DNA of 64,000 bases, taken from assembly GCA_017471085.1 (NCBI GenBank), contig JAFUWW010000011.1, forward strand, positions 1-64,000, given 5' to 3'. The notes under the pieces are model-generated. The model saw only the letters and a list, made by a program, of their open reading frames with translations. It was not told the origin of the DNA and ran no database searches. Position 1 is the first letter of the stretch, and every line of letters starts with the position of its first letter. This document shows positions 18,443 to 24,826 of this stretch, piece by piece. The DNA is from Bacteroidales bacterium. GTDB taxonomy: Bacteria; Bacteroidota; Bacteroidia; Bacteroidales; UBA932. The position numbers were made by a program, and so were the translations under genes.

Positions 18443-19324
18443 ATGAAAAAGATTGTTTCCCTGATTTTTGCCGCCCTGTTTTTGGGCGCTGTCGCTGCCC
18501 AGGCTCAGAAGATTGAGGCTGTGAGCGAATCGCAGTACTGCATTACCTCCGGAGACATGTCCCTGACGGTAGATGCCGCCCGCGGCGGAAAAATACTCTC
18601 GTTCAAGTATAAAGACAAGGAGGTCCTTTCCCAGACCCGCTTCCCGAACTCCTTCGGCAGCACCTTCTGGACTTCCCCGCAGGCCCAGTGGAACTGGCCG
18701 CCCGTGCCCGAGTACGACAGCAAGCCTTACAAGGCCAATCTGAGCGGCGATGTCCTGGTACTCACCGGAGAGAAGTCCGAGCGCTTCGGCTATCGGATCG
18801 GCAAGAAGTTCCATGTGTGCCCCAATGACGGCGCCATCGTGATTACCTACACCATTTTCAACGAGTCCGGGGAAACCCGCCAGGTGGCGCCCTGGGAGAT
18901 CTCCCGCGTCCCCAACGGCGGTGTGCTGTTCTTTGACGCCCCGGCCGTGGAGCCCGGCAACAACATGGCCCTCATTCCTTTCCAGTTCCGGGATGGTGCC
19001 GCCTGGTACGTAATGGACGAGGCTGGAGAAAACCGCAAGATCAATGCGAACGGCAAAGGCTGGCTGGCATTCAGCTCCGGCGGCGTGCTGTTTGTGAAGA
19101 AGTTCCCGGACCTGGCCGACGGTGAGGCCGCCCCCGCCGAGGCCGAGATCCAGGTCTATGTGAACACGGGCAAAACCTTTGTGGAGATAGAGGAGCAGGG
19201 CGCCTATACCACCCTGGCCCCCGGCGAGAAGCTGGACTGGACCGTCCGCTGGTATCTGCTGCCGCAGCCCGGCCCGGATGTCCCTTCCGCCGAGCTGTTG
19301 AAGTTGGCTCTTGGTGGAGCTTAA
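18443..19324 (+). CDS. Secreted DUF4380-type protein
   Basis: 293-aa protein with signal peptide (cleavage after AQA). The mature part is a beta-rich fold starting with ITSGDMSLTVDAARGGKILSF and continuing through TFWTSPQAQWNWPP, similar to DUF4380 and aldose-epimerase-like sugar-binding sandwiches. Molecular function is unknown; carbohydrate binding is a guess from the fold. It has its own -7 box and is followed by a 12-bp hairpin. Confidence 0.75.
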   Translation: MKKIVSLIFAALFLGAVAAQAQKIEAVSESQYCITSGDMSLTVDAARGGKILSFKYKDKEVLSQTRFPNSFGSTFWTSPQAQWNWPPVPEYDSKPYKANLSGDVLVLTGEKSERFGYRIGKKFHVCPNDGAIVITYTIFNESGETRQVAPWEISRVPNGGVLFFDAPAVEPGNNMALIPFQFRDGAAWYVMDEAGENRKINANGKGWLAFSSGGVLFVKKFPDLADGEAAPAEAEIQVYVNTGKTFVEIEEQGAYTTLAPGEKLDWTVRWYLLPQPGPDVPSAELLKLALGGA

Positions 19325-19348
19325 CCGCCTTTGTATCAAGCAGTTCAT

Positions 19349-19384
19349 GGTTCTCCTGTGTGTCTGGCGGCGCACAGGAGAACC
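19349..19384 (+). terminator. Perfect 12-bp hairpin after the DUF4380 gene
   Basis: GGTTCTCCTGTG (19349-19360) pairs with CACAGGAGAACC (19373-19384) across a 12-nt loop. There is no T run after it, so it may be an mRNA-stabilising end or a weak terminator. Confidence 0.6.
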
Positions 19385-19468
19385 TGTTATTGTGCTGACT
19401 GCCAGGTAGTTAACCTCCACTGCTTGTGTCTTTACGGGAAAATATGTGCTTCCATTCTTAAATATTGC

Positions 19469-19520
19469 CGTGTTGCAGCCGCAATCGGTCTCTCAGGGCA
19501 GTCTAGCCTGCGACATGGCC
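19469..19520. repeat. Inverted-repeat element, copy 1
   Basis: About 50 bp, starting GTTGCA and ending CATGGCC, with imperfect terminal inverted symmetry (GTTGCAG / CTGCGAC). It aligns without gaps to copy 2 at 19553-19604, sharing the AATCGG, AGGGCA and AGCCTGC blocks. Confidence 0.6.
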
Positions 19521-19552
19521 ATGGTTTAAGCCGCAGACCTGGTTTTCCCGTC

Positions 19553-19604
19553 CATGTTGCAAGTGAAATCGGCCTTGTAGGGCATTACAGCCTGCAACAT
19601 GGCC
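19553..19604. repeat. Inverted-repeat element, copy 2
   Basis: Perfect 10-bp inverted repeat CCATGTTGCA (19552-19561) / TGCAACATGG (19593-19602) around a 31-nt spacer. It lies 84 bp downstream of the matching position in copy 1 and is the better-preserved hairpin of the two. Confidence 0.65.
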
Positions 19605-19675
19605 GATTCGGAAGCCCGTATCACGTGATTCTTCAGACCAGCGTATCTTAAATGGAACATGCAGGGAACAACTGC

Positions 19676-19703
19676 TTACACGTTTTCGGCCATTTTTGCG
19701 TAA
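19676..19703 (-). repeat. Single degenerate unit of the 28-nt palindromic repeat family
   Basis: On the reverse strand the unit reads arm TTACGC, 16-nt core AAAAATGGCCGAAAAC, arm GTGTAA (one G-U wobble). The core is nearly identical to that in atpG, but the arms are a different complementary pair. No second unit is seen at +51 or -51. Confidence 0.5.
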
Positions 19704-20063
19704 TATGCCGTGTCGGGGACCAAGTGTACTGCATCAAGCCCATGTGAGCTTGGCCTTGGTATTTGTATTTCGTCCGAATTGTTCTAACTATGCAGTAGAA
19801 GCCTATGGTAATCCATAAGGCTAACATAATGCTAAGTTTTGCTTAGAAATTTTGTTTAGGGTACACGCTTAATCCGGAAAATTAATCAGTAGCCCCTACA
19901 CAGGATTCTCTATGCCGCCTCTATAGGGTGGCATAGAAAGTCAACTGGTGGATGCTACTACGGCCGTTCCGGAGCCTGCGTGTAACTATCGGTGGCTTTC
20001 TTTTGTCACCCTTTTTATTTAGAGACGGCATAGGCTGCCGGACATGATATAATATCAATTAAT

Positions 20064-20261
20064 ATGCTGAACAAGTTAGCTCAGATTTGTTTTTGTTGTG
20101 TCTTACTGCTGACAGGTTACACCGGTTTTGCCCCGCGCTGGGAGGCATTTACGGACATCGGCTTTTTCGGTGCCCGTTATGCCGACGCTTATGGCTGGTA
20201 TCCGCTGCTGGGCTTTAATCCCCAAAGTGCCGTGGTGGGAATTACCTACAGGTTCCGATAA
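20064..20261 (+). pseudogene. Collapsed outer-membrane barrel protein: signal peptide joined to the last strands
   Basis: 65 aa: a signal peptide (MLNKLAQICFCCVLLLTGYT, then GFA) is followed directly by FTDIGFFGARYADAYG and YPLLGFNPQSAVVGITYRFR, which looks like the closing beta-strands of a barrel. The adjacent 210-aa gene has the same signal style (HTGFAQ) and a full barrel. It may be the product of an internal deletion, or a genuine small secreted protein; expression is not evident. Confidence 0.5.
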
Positions 20262-20342
20262 AAGAGTTGCCATGCAAGAAATGCCGGAGATGGGTATTTA
20301 TTAAGTAACAAACATATCTCTCGAGGATAAATAAAGAAGGTA

Positions 20343-20975
20343 ATGATGAAAAAAAGAGCATTTCTAATCCTTTGTAGCATCCTGCTTCTGGCTGCTCACA
20401 CCGGTTTCGCCCAGGAGCAGGGGGCTCGGAAAAAGCTGGAGCACAACATCCGGCTGGGGACGGGCGTACATTTTGAGACCGGGAGTAACGCCAAATCTTT
20501 CCATAATGTGGGGCCATCCTTTCAGCTGTCCTATGGAATGGACGTGTCCCTGTCCGACAAGTGGTCGCTGATGCCCGGTGTGGGGTTTCGCGGCTGTTTC
20601 CCTATCCAGTCGTTCCTTTTCAAAGGAGGAGATTTTGACGGAATGGCCTATGCCGATGTGTCCCTGTCCCTTCGGTATCACAAGCCCGCGTCCAATGTGA
20701 TATTCGGACTGGCCCCGGTTGTGTCTTATATGGTTGTTCCCGACACTTATTATGTAGATGCGGATCCGTCAGACCCGCTGAACGGAAAAGAGACCTTCAA
20801 CCTGGCCGACTTTGGGATCCGGCCATCAATGACCTTCCGCCACGGCCGGCATTTCCAGTGGGGCATGGAGGCCCATATCGGCGTACTCAATTCCATGAGG
20901 CAGTATCCTGAGTACAACCGTACCGGGGTCATCAGCGTGCACCATGTGATGCTTTTCTGCGGCTGGCATTTCTGA
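20343..20975 (+). CDS. Outer-membrane beta-barrel protein, unknown function
   Basis: 210 aa with a signal peptide cleaved after GFA. The mature protein alternates hydrophobic/polar residues in strands (VGPSFQLSYGMDVSLSD, KWSLMPGVGFRG, ADVSLSLRYHKP) and ends in aromatic Phe (MLFCGWHF), the usual outer-membrane insertion signal. ATG codons at 20343 and 20346 are both possible. No specific family beyond the PorT/OmpW-like small barrels can be named. Confidence 0.7.
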   Translation: MMKKRAFLILCSILLLAAHTGFAQEQGARKKLEHNIRLGTGVHFETGSNAKSFHNVGPSFQLSYGMDVSLSDKWSLMPGVGFRGCFPIQSFLFKGGDFDGMAYADVSLSLRYHKPASNVIFGLAPVVSYMVVPDTYYVDADPSDPLNGKETFNLADFGIRPSMTFRHGRHFQWGMEAHIGVLNSMRQYPEYNRTGVISVHHVMLFCGWHF

Positions 20976-20980
20976 TTTTC

Positions 20981-21011
20981 TTTGTTTTATGGCAAAAAAT
21001 TCGTACCTTTG
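20981..21011 (+). promoter_or_regulatory. Promoter of the rplM operon (TTTG-N19-TACCTTTG)
   Basis: A -33 TTTG (20981-20984) and -7 TACCTTTG (21004-21011) at exactly 19 nt spacing; a textbook Bacteroidota promoter, 61 bp before the GTG start. Confidence 0.85.
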
Positions 21012-21045
21012 CGGTCCCTCTGATTATGGGGGGATCGCATTTTTT
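21011..21045 (+). terminator. Hairpin with T run overlapping the rplM promoter
   Basis: GCGGTCCC (21011-21018) can pair with GGGATCGC (21031-21038) with one G-U, followed by ATTTTTT. Its left arm begins at the last base of the -7 box, so transcripts from that promoter would lack most of the stem. It more likely stops read-through from the upstream barrel gene. Confidence 0.5.
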
Positions 21046-21071
21046 ATGTTAAACCATTAATAATCAAGACA

Positions 21072-21524
21072 GTGGACACACTTAGCTACAAGACAGTATC
21101 GCTTAACAAAGCTACTGTGAACAAGGAGTGGCTCGTCATTGATGCAACCGACCTCGTGCTCGGTCGCCTGGCTTCCCGCGTCGCCCTCGTGCTCCGCGGC
21201 AAGAACAAGCCCGGCTACACCCCGCATGTGGACTGTGGTGACAACGTGATCATCGTAAACGCCGACAAGATCCGTCTTACCGGCAAGAAGATGACCGACC
21301 GCGTCTATGTCCGTTACACCGGTTATCCGGGCGGCCAGCGCTTCACCACCCCGCGTGAGATCCTTGCAACAAGACCCGCCGAACTCATCCGCCGGTCTGT
21401 TCGGGGCATGCTCCCCAAGACCCGTCTTGGTGACAAGCTCATCAATAACCTGTATGTTTACGCAGGTCCCGAGCATCCTCACCAGGCCCAGAATCCTAAA
21501 CAAATTAAGTTTAACGAAATCTAA
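21072..21524 (+). CDS. rplM: 50S ribosomal protein L13
   Basis: 150-aa large-subunit protein. Motifs WLVIDATDLVLGRLAS, LRGKNKPGYTPHVDCGD and the C-terminal VYAGPEHPHQAQNPK are diagnostic. Translation starts at GTG (21072); no ATG fits. The normal L13-S9 pair follows, with rpsI starting 9 bp later. Confidence 0.97.
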   Translation: MDTLSYKTVSLNKATVNKEWLVIDATDLVLGRLASRVALVLRGKNKPGYTPHVDCGDNVIIVNADKIRLTGKKMTDRVYVRYTGYPGGQRFTTPREILATRPAELIRRSVRGMLPKTRLGDKLINNLYVYAGPEHPHQAQNPKQIKFNEI

Positions 21525-21533
21525 ACAGAGCAC

Positions 21534-21923
21534 ATGGAACAGAAACACGCCCTTGGAAGACGTAAATCAGCTGTCGCTCGTGTTTATGTAGCTGCCGGCA
21601 CGGGCAAGTTCGTTATCAACGACCGCCCCATGGAAGAGTACTTCAAGGAGGGAACCCTCCAGTACATCGCCAACCAGGCCCTCGAGGTCACCGGCACTGC
21701 AGGTCAGTTTGACATCAAGGTAACCCTCGTGGGAGGTGGTACCAAAGGTCAGGCAGAAGCCGTTCGTCTCGGAATCGCCCGCGCCCTGTGCGAGGTGGAC
21801 AAAGAGGCCTACCGCTCCACGCTGAAGGCCGCCGGCTTCCTCACCCGCGACGCCCGCGAAGTCGAGCGTAAGAAGCCTGGTCAGCCTGGCGCACGTCGTC
21901 GCTTCCAGTTCAGCAAGCGTTAA
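21534..21923 (+). CDS. rpsI: 30S ribosomal protein S9
   Basis: 129 aa, usual length. It shows ALGRRKSAVARVYV at the start, the GGGTKGQAEAVRLGIARAL segment and the C-terminal tail ending in RRRFQFSKR, which reaches the P-site tRNA. Second gene of the rplM-rpsI-rpsB-tsf cluster. A 183-bp gap before rpsB could hold a leader; I found no convincing promoter box in it. Confidence 0.97.
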   Translation: MEQKHALGRRKSAVARVYVAAGTGKFVINDRPMEEYFKEGTLQYIANQALEVTGTAGQFDIKVTLVGGGTKGQAEAVRLGIARALCEVDKEAYRSTLKAAGFLTRDAREVERKKPGQPGARRRFQFSKR

Positions 21924-22106
21924 TCGCCCGAACCGGATTACGTCAGCACAGCTTCGGTGTTCATCAAATCCTGAGATCCCGGTGAGGATGCGAATCTTCC
22001 CGAGCTACAATACGGATTGCCGGGCTGCGAAAAAATTTCGGAGACCAAACAGCGTTTGCTACTCCGGATTGATGAAAGAGTTAAAAACAAAGACAAAAAC
22101 AAACCC

Positions 22107-22946
22107 ATGTCTAGAACAAATTTCGAACAGTTGCTTGATGCAGGCGCACACTTCGGACATCTTGCCCGCAAGTGGAACCCTAAGATGGCTCCGTATATCT
22201 TCATCGAGAGGAACGGAATCCACATCATCGACCTGCACAAGACCGTCGTCAAGATCGACGAGGCGGCAGAGGTCCTCAAGGATATGGCCCGCAGCGGCCG
22301 CAAGGTCCTCTTCGTTGCCACCAAGAAACAGGCAAAGGACGTCGTGGCAGAGAAAGCCGCTTCCGTCAATATGCCTTCCGTGACCGAGCGCTGGCCGGGC
22401 GGTATGCTTACCAACTTCCCCACCATCCGCAAGGCCGTCAAGAAAATGAATACCATCGACAAGATGAAGGAAGATGGCACCTTCGAGAAACTCGCCAAGC
22501 GTGAGCGCCTCCAGGTGGAGCGTCAGCGTGCCAAGCTGGAGAAGAACCTCGGTTCCATCCGCGACATGTCCCGCCTTCCTTCCGCTCTCTTCGTAGTGGA
22601 CGTACAGAAAGAGGCCAACGCCGTGAAGGAAGCCGCCCGTCTGAACATCCCGGTTATCGCTATGGTTGACACATGCTGCGATCCCACTCCTATTGATTAC
22701 GTGATTCCGGCAAACGACGACGCTACGAAGTCTATCGAGCTCATCATGGACGTGATGTGCAAGGCCATCGAAGAAGGCCTGAACGAGCGCAAGCTGGAGA
22801 AGGAGAAGGAAGCCGATCCCGCCGAGGTTGAGGCCGCCCCTGCCGCTCCCGCCAAGAAGCTCCGTTCCCGTCGCGCCTCCAAGGTGGAGGACGCCTCCGC
22901 CGAGGAAGCCGCTCCGGCTGCAGAAGAAGCTCCCGCACAAGAGTAA
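22107..22946 (+). CDS. rpsB: 30S ribosomal protein S2
   Basis: 279 aa. The core FEQLLDAGAHFGHLARKWNP and ERWPGGMLTNFPTI identify S2. The start MSRTNFEQLL is the conserved N-terminus; the upstream in-frame ATG at 22017 would add a non-conserved 30-residue leader. A C-terminal extension rich in Glu, Ala and Pro (from about residue 235) is longer than in E. coli S2 and carries a basic RSRR patch. Confidence 0.96.
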   Translation: MSRTNFEQLLDAGAHFGHLARKWNPKMAPYIFIERNGIHIIDLHKTVVKIDEAAEVLKDMARSGRKVLFVATKKQAKDVVAEKAASVNMPSVTERWPGGMLTNFPTIRKAVKKMNTIDKMKEDGTFEKLAKRERLQVERQRAKLEKNLGSIRDMSRLPSALFVVDVQKEANAVKEAARLNIPVIAMVDTCCDPTPIDYVIPANDDATKSIELIMDVMCKAIEEGLNERKLEKEKEADPAEVEAAPAAPAKKLRSRRASKVEDASAEEAAPAAEEAPAQE

Positions 22947-22970
22947 TAACCGTTTAAAAAGCAAGTAATT

Positions 22971-23963
22971 ATGGCTGTCTCTTTAGCAGATATCAAGAAA
23001 CTGCGCGACATGACCAGCGCCGGCATGATGGATTGCAAGAAGGCCCTCGAAGAAGCCGCCGGCGATTTCAAACGTGCCGTTGAAATCCTTCGCGAGAAGG
23101 GTAAGTCCACCCTCGCCAAGCGTGGTGACAACGAGACCACCCAGGGTGCCGTTCTCAGCCGTATCAACGGCGGAAAGGCCATCCTCGTGTGCCTGGGCTG
23201 CGAAACCGACTTCGTGGCTGCCACGCCCGATTTCAAAACCCTCGCCGCTTCCATCGCCGATGCAGCTATCGCCGAATTCCCCGCTGACCTGGAGGCCCTC
23301 AAGGCTGTAAAGGCCGCCGACGGTTACACCCTGGACGAGAACATCACCAACCAGGCCGGCAAGACCGGTGAAAAGCACGTCCTCGCATACTATGGCGCCC
23401 TCGAGGCCCCGTTCGTATCCGAATATGTGCACTTCAACGGCAAGCTGGGTGCCATCGTCGCTTTCAGCAAGGTGGTTCCGAACGATATCGCCCGCGGTAT
23501 CGCCATGCAGGTGGCTTCCATGAACCCTGTGGCCGTAGACGCCGCCTCCGTCCCTGCAGAGGTGCTGGAGTCCGAGCGCACCGTCGCCATCCAGAAGACC
23601 AAGGACGAGCAGGTTCAGAAGGCTGTTGACGCCGCCCTCAAGAAGGTTGGCATCAACCCGGCCCACGTGGACAGCGAAGACCACATCGAGTCCAACACCG
23701 CCAAGGGTTGGCTTACTCCGGAACAGGCCCAGCAGGCCCGCGAGATCATCGCCAAGGTAGGTGCCGAGAAGGCCGCCTCCCTCCCCGAGCAGATGATCAT
23801 GGGTATCGTGAACGGCCGTATCCAGAAGTTCCTGAAGGAGAACACCCTGATGGAGCAAGAGTATCAGCTTTCCGACGACAAGCTCACCGTGGCCGCCGCT
23901 CTCAAGGCCGTGGATCCGGAAGCCAAGGTCGTCGCCTTCAAGCGTTTCTCCCTGGCCGACTAA
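22971..23963 (+). CDS. tsf: Translation elongation factor Ts
   Basis: Guanine-nucleotide exchange factor for EF-Tu, 330 aa. N-terminal UBA-like domain KLRDMTSAGMMDCKKALEEA and the TDFVA exchange motif (ETDFVAATPDF) are intact. The central coiled region contains MNPVAVDAASVP. It lies 24 bp after rpsB, the standard pairing, and ends at a strong terminator. Confidence 0.96.
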   Translation: MAVSLADIKKLRDMTSAGMMDCKKALEEAAGDFKRAVEILREKGKSTLAKRGDNETTQGAVLSRINGGKAILVCLGCETDFVAATPDFKTLAASIADAAIAEFPADLEALKAVKAADGYTLDENITNQAGKTGEKHVLAYYGALEAPFVSEYVHFNGKLGAIVAFSKVVPNDIARGIAMQVASMNPVAVDAASVPAEVLESERTVAIQKTKDEQVQKAVDAALKKVGINPAHVDSEDHIESNTAKGWLTPEQAQQAREIIAKVGAEKAASLPEQMIMGIVNGRIQKFLKENTLMEQEYQLSDDKLTVAAALKAVDPEAKVVAFKRFSLAD

Positions 23964-23982
23964 TTCCAGTCGAATAATGCAA

Positions 23983-24014
23983 AAAAAAGGGCCGAGATTC
24001 TCGGTCCTTTTTTG
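23983..24014 (+). terminator. Intrinsic terminator after tsf
   Basis: GGGCCGAG (about 23989-23996) / CTCGGTCC with a 3-nt loop, A tract upstream and T6 downstream; closes the ribosomal protein unit. Confidence 0.9.
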
Positions 24015-24050
24015 GTGCCCATTGTCTTCGACTTACGGGGGATGAATCCG

Positions 24051-24099
24051 TTTGCTTCTTATCAAGAAATGATATAACTTTGCAAAAAGTGATATCATT
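24051..24099 (+). promoter_or_regulatory. Promoter and palindromic operator of the toxin-antitoxin operon
   Basis: TTTG (24051-24054) and TAACTTTG (24075-24082) are 20 nt apart. An inverted repeat AATGATAT (24068-24075) / ATATCATT (24092-24099) brackets the -7 box and reaches the antitoxin ATG, the expected layout for autorepression by an RHH antitoxin. Confidence 0.75.
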
Positions 24100-24381
24100 A
24101 TGGAAACCGCAAGAGTCAGCACCATCATTCGGCTTCGTCCGGGAATCATGGCCCAGGCAAAGCGCAGGGCCAAGCAGAAGAACCTGTCTTTCAACGCTTA
24201 TGTAGAAGAAGTTTTGGACCGGGCATCCCGGGTGGAATGGCCCGTTCTGCCGCCGGACTTCCAAGTATCGGAAGAAGTCCGCAGCTTTCAGATAATGGAT
24301 TGGAAAGAGCCCACAAAAGAGGAGCTGGAAGCCGATCCAAAACTTGCACATATATGGGAGGAACTCAGCCATGAGGATTAA
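24100..24381 (+). CDS. Antitoxin of PIN-type toxin-antitoxin pair (ribbon-helix-helix)
   Basis: 93 aa. The N-terminal 40 residues (ARVSTIIRLRPGIMAQAKRR then NLSFNAYVEEVLDRAS) look like a ribbon-helix-helix DNA-binding domain; the acidic C-terminus (EELEADPKLAHIWEELSHED) is the likely toxin-binding tail. It overlaps the toxin start by 11 bp. It should neutralise the PIN toxin and repress the operon via the flanking palindrome; this is inferred from family behaviour. Confidence 0.82.
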   Translation: METARVSTIIRLRPGIMAQAKRRAKQKNLSFNAYVEEVLDRASRVEWPVLPPDFQVSEEVRSFQIMDWKEPTKEELEADPKLAHIWEELSHED

Positions 24382-24826
24382 AGCATACCTGGATACTAAT
24401 GTGTTGATTGACGTCCTCGCCGGCATAAGACCGTCCTCGCCGGCTTCCATACTAATTATAGAAGCCGTGAAAAAGCATCTGATAGAAGTCGCCATCTCAA
24501 CCCAGAGCATCCTTGACACCGCCTATTCTCTACGCGGCCAAAGCCAGCGGGGTGAATTCTGCCGATTTACTGAGTGGATGCTGAATCATTTCAACGTGGA
24601 CTACATCAACACCTTTGACGTCAAGTTTGCAATTAGGGAGAATTCCGGTGACTTTGAAGACGACGTCCAGGTGTCCCGCGCCCTGGGCACCTGTTGTGAT
24701 GTCTTCGTTACAAGCGACAAAAAACTGCGCAGACGCTACGACGGAAAATACGAACTCCTCCAGTTCATGAGTCCGGAGGAGTTCGTGTGCAAACTGAAAG
24801 GAGAGGCTATTCCGTCACAAAGCTGA
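24371..24826 (+). CDS. PIN-domain toxin (VapC-like ribonuclease)
   Basis: 151 aa starting MRIKAYLDTNVLIDVLAG. Acidic PIN residues are visible in YLDTNVLIDV (first Asp), around ENSGDFEDDVQ and in FVTSDKKLRRRY (last Asp). The predicted activity is Mg-dependent cleavage of RNA when the antitoxin is lost. Its 3' end overlaps the convergent S51/ATP-grasp gene by 20 bp, unusual for a mobile cassette that must insert cleanly. Confidence 0.85.
   Translation: MRIKAYLDTNVLIDVLAGIRPSSPASILIIEAVKKHLIEVAISTQSILDTAYSLRGQSQRGEFCRFTEWMLNHFNVDYINTFDVKFAIRENSGDFEDDVQVSRALGTCCDVFVTSDKKLRRRYDGKYELLQFMSPEEFVCKLKGEAIPSQS

Larger units (their letters stand above)
19325..20063. other. 739-bp intergenic region with several inverted repeats, no convincing gene
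   Basis: Holds the hairpins listed separately, plus an 11-bp stem TCTATGCCGCC (19909-19919) / GGTGGCATAGA (19927-19937) with a 7-nt loop, enclosed by AGTAGC (19888-19893) / GCTACT (19954-19959). A smaller hairpin CAAGC/GCTTG lies near 19738-19753. Reading frames here are short, lack coding character and run through the inverted repeats. It could be a structured RNA region or decayed DNA. Confidence 0.6.

Noticed and set aside
19331..19651. Possible 106-residue gene from a TTG start in the 19.3-kb gap
   Set aside because: Cys/His-rich translation without domain or promoter; it runs through two inverted-repeat copies, so the frame is probably accidental.
21011..21045. Ribosomal protein leader/attenuator for rplM
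   Set aside because: The left arm begins at the -7 box, so the hairpin cannot form in transcripts from the rplM promoter; an upstream terminator is more likely.
21924..22106. rpsB leader RNA
   Set aside because: The 183-bp gap has a few short complementary segments, but no stable conserved-looking fold or promoter could be shown by eye.
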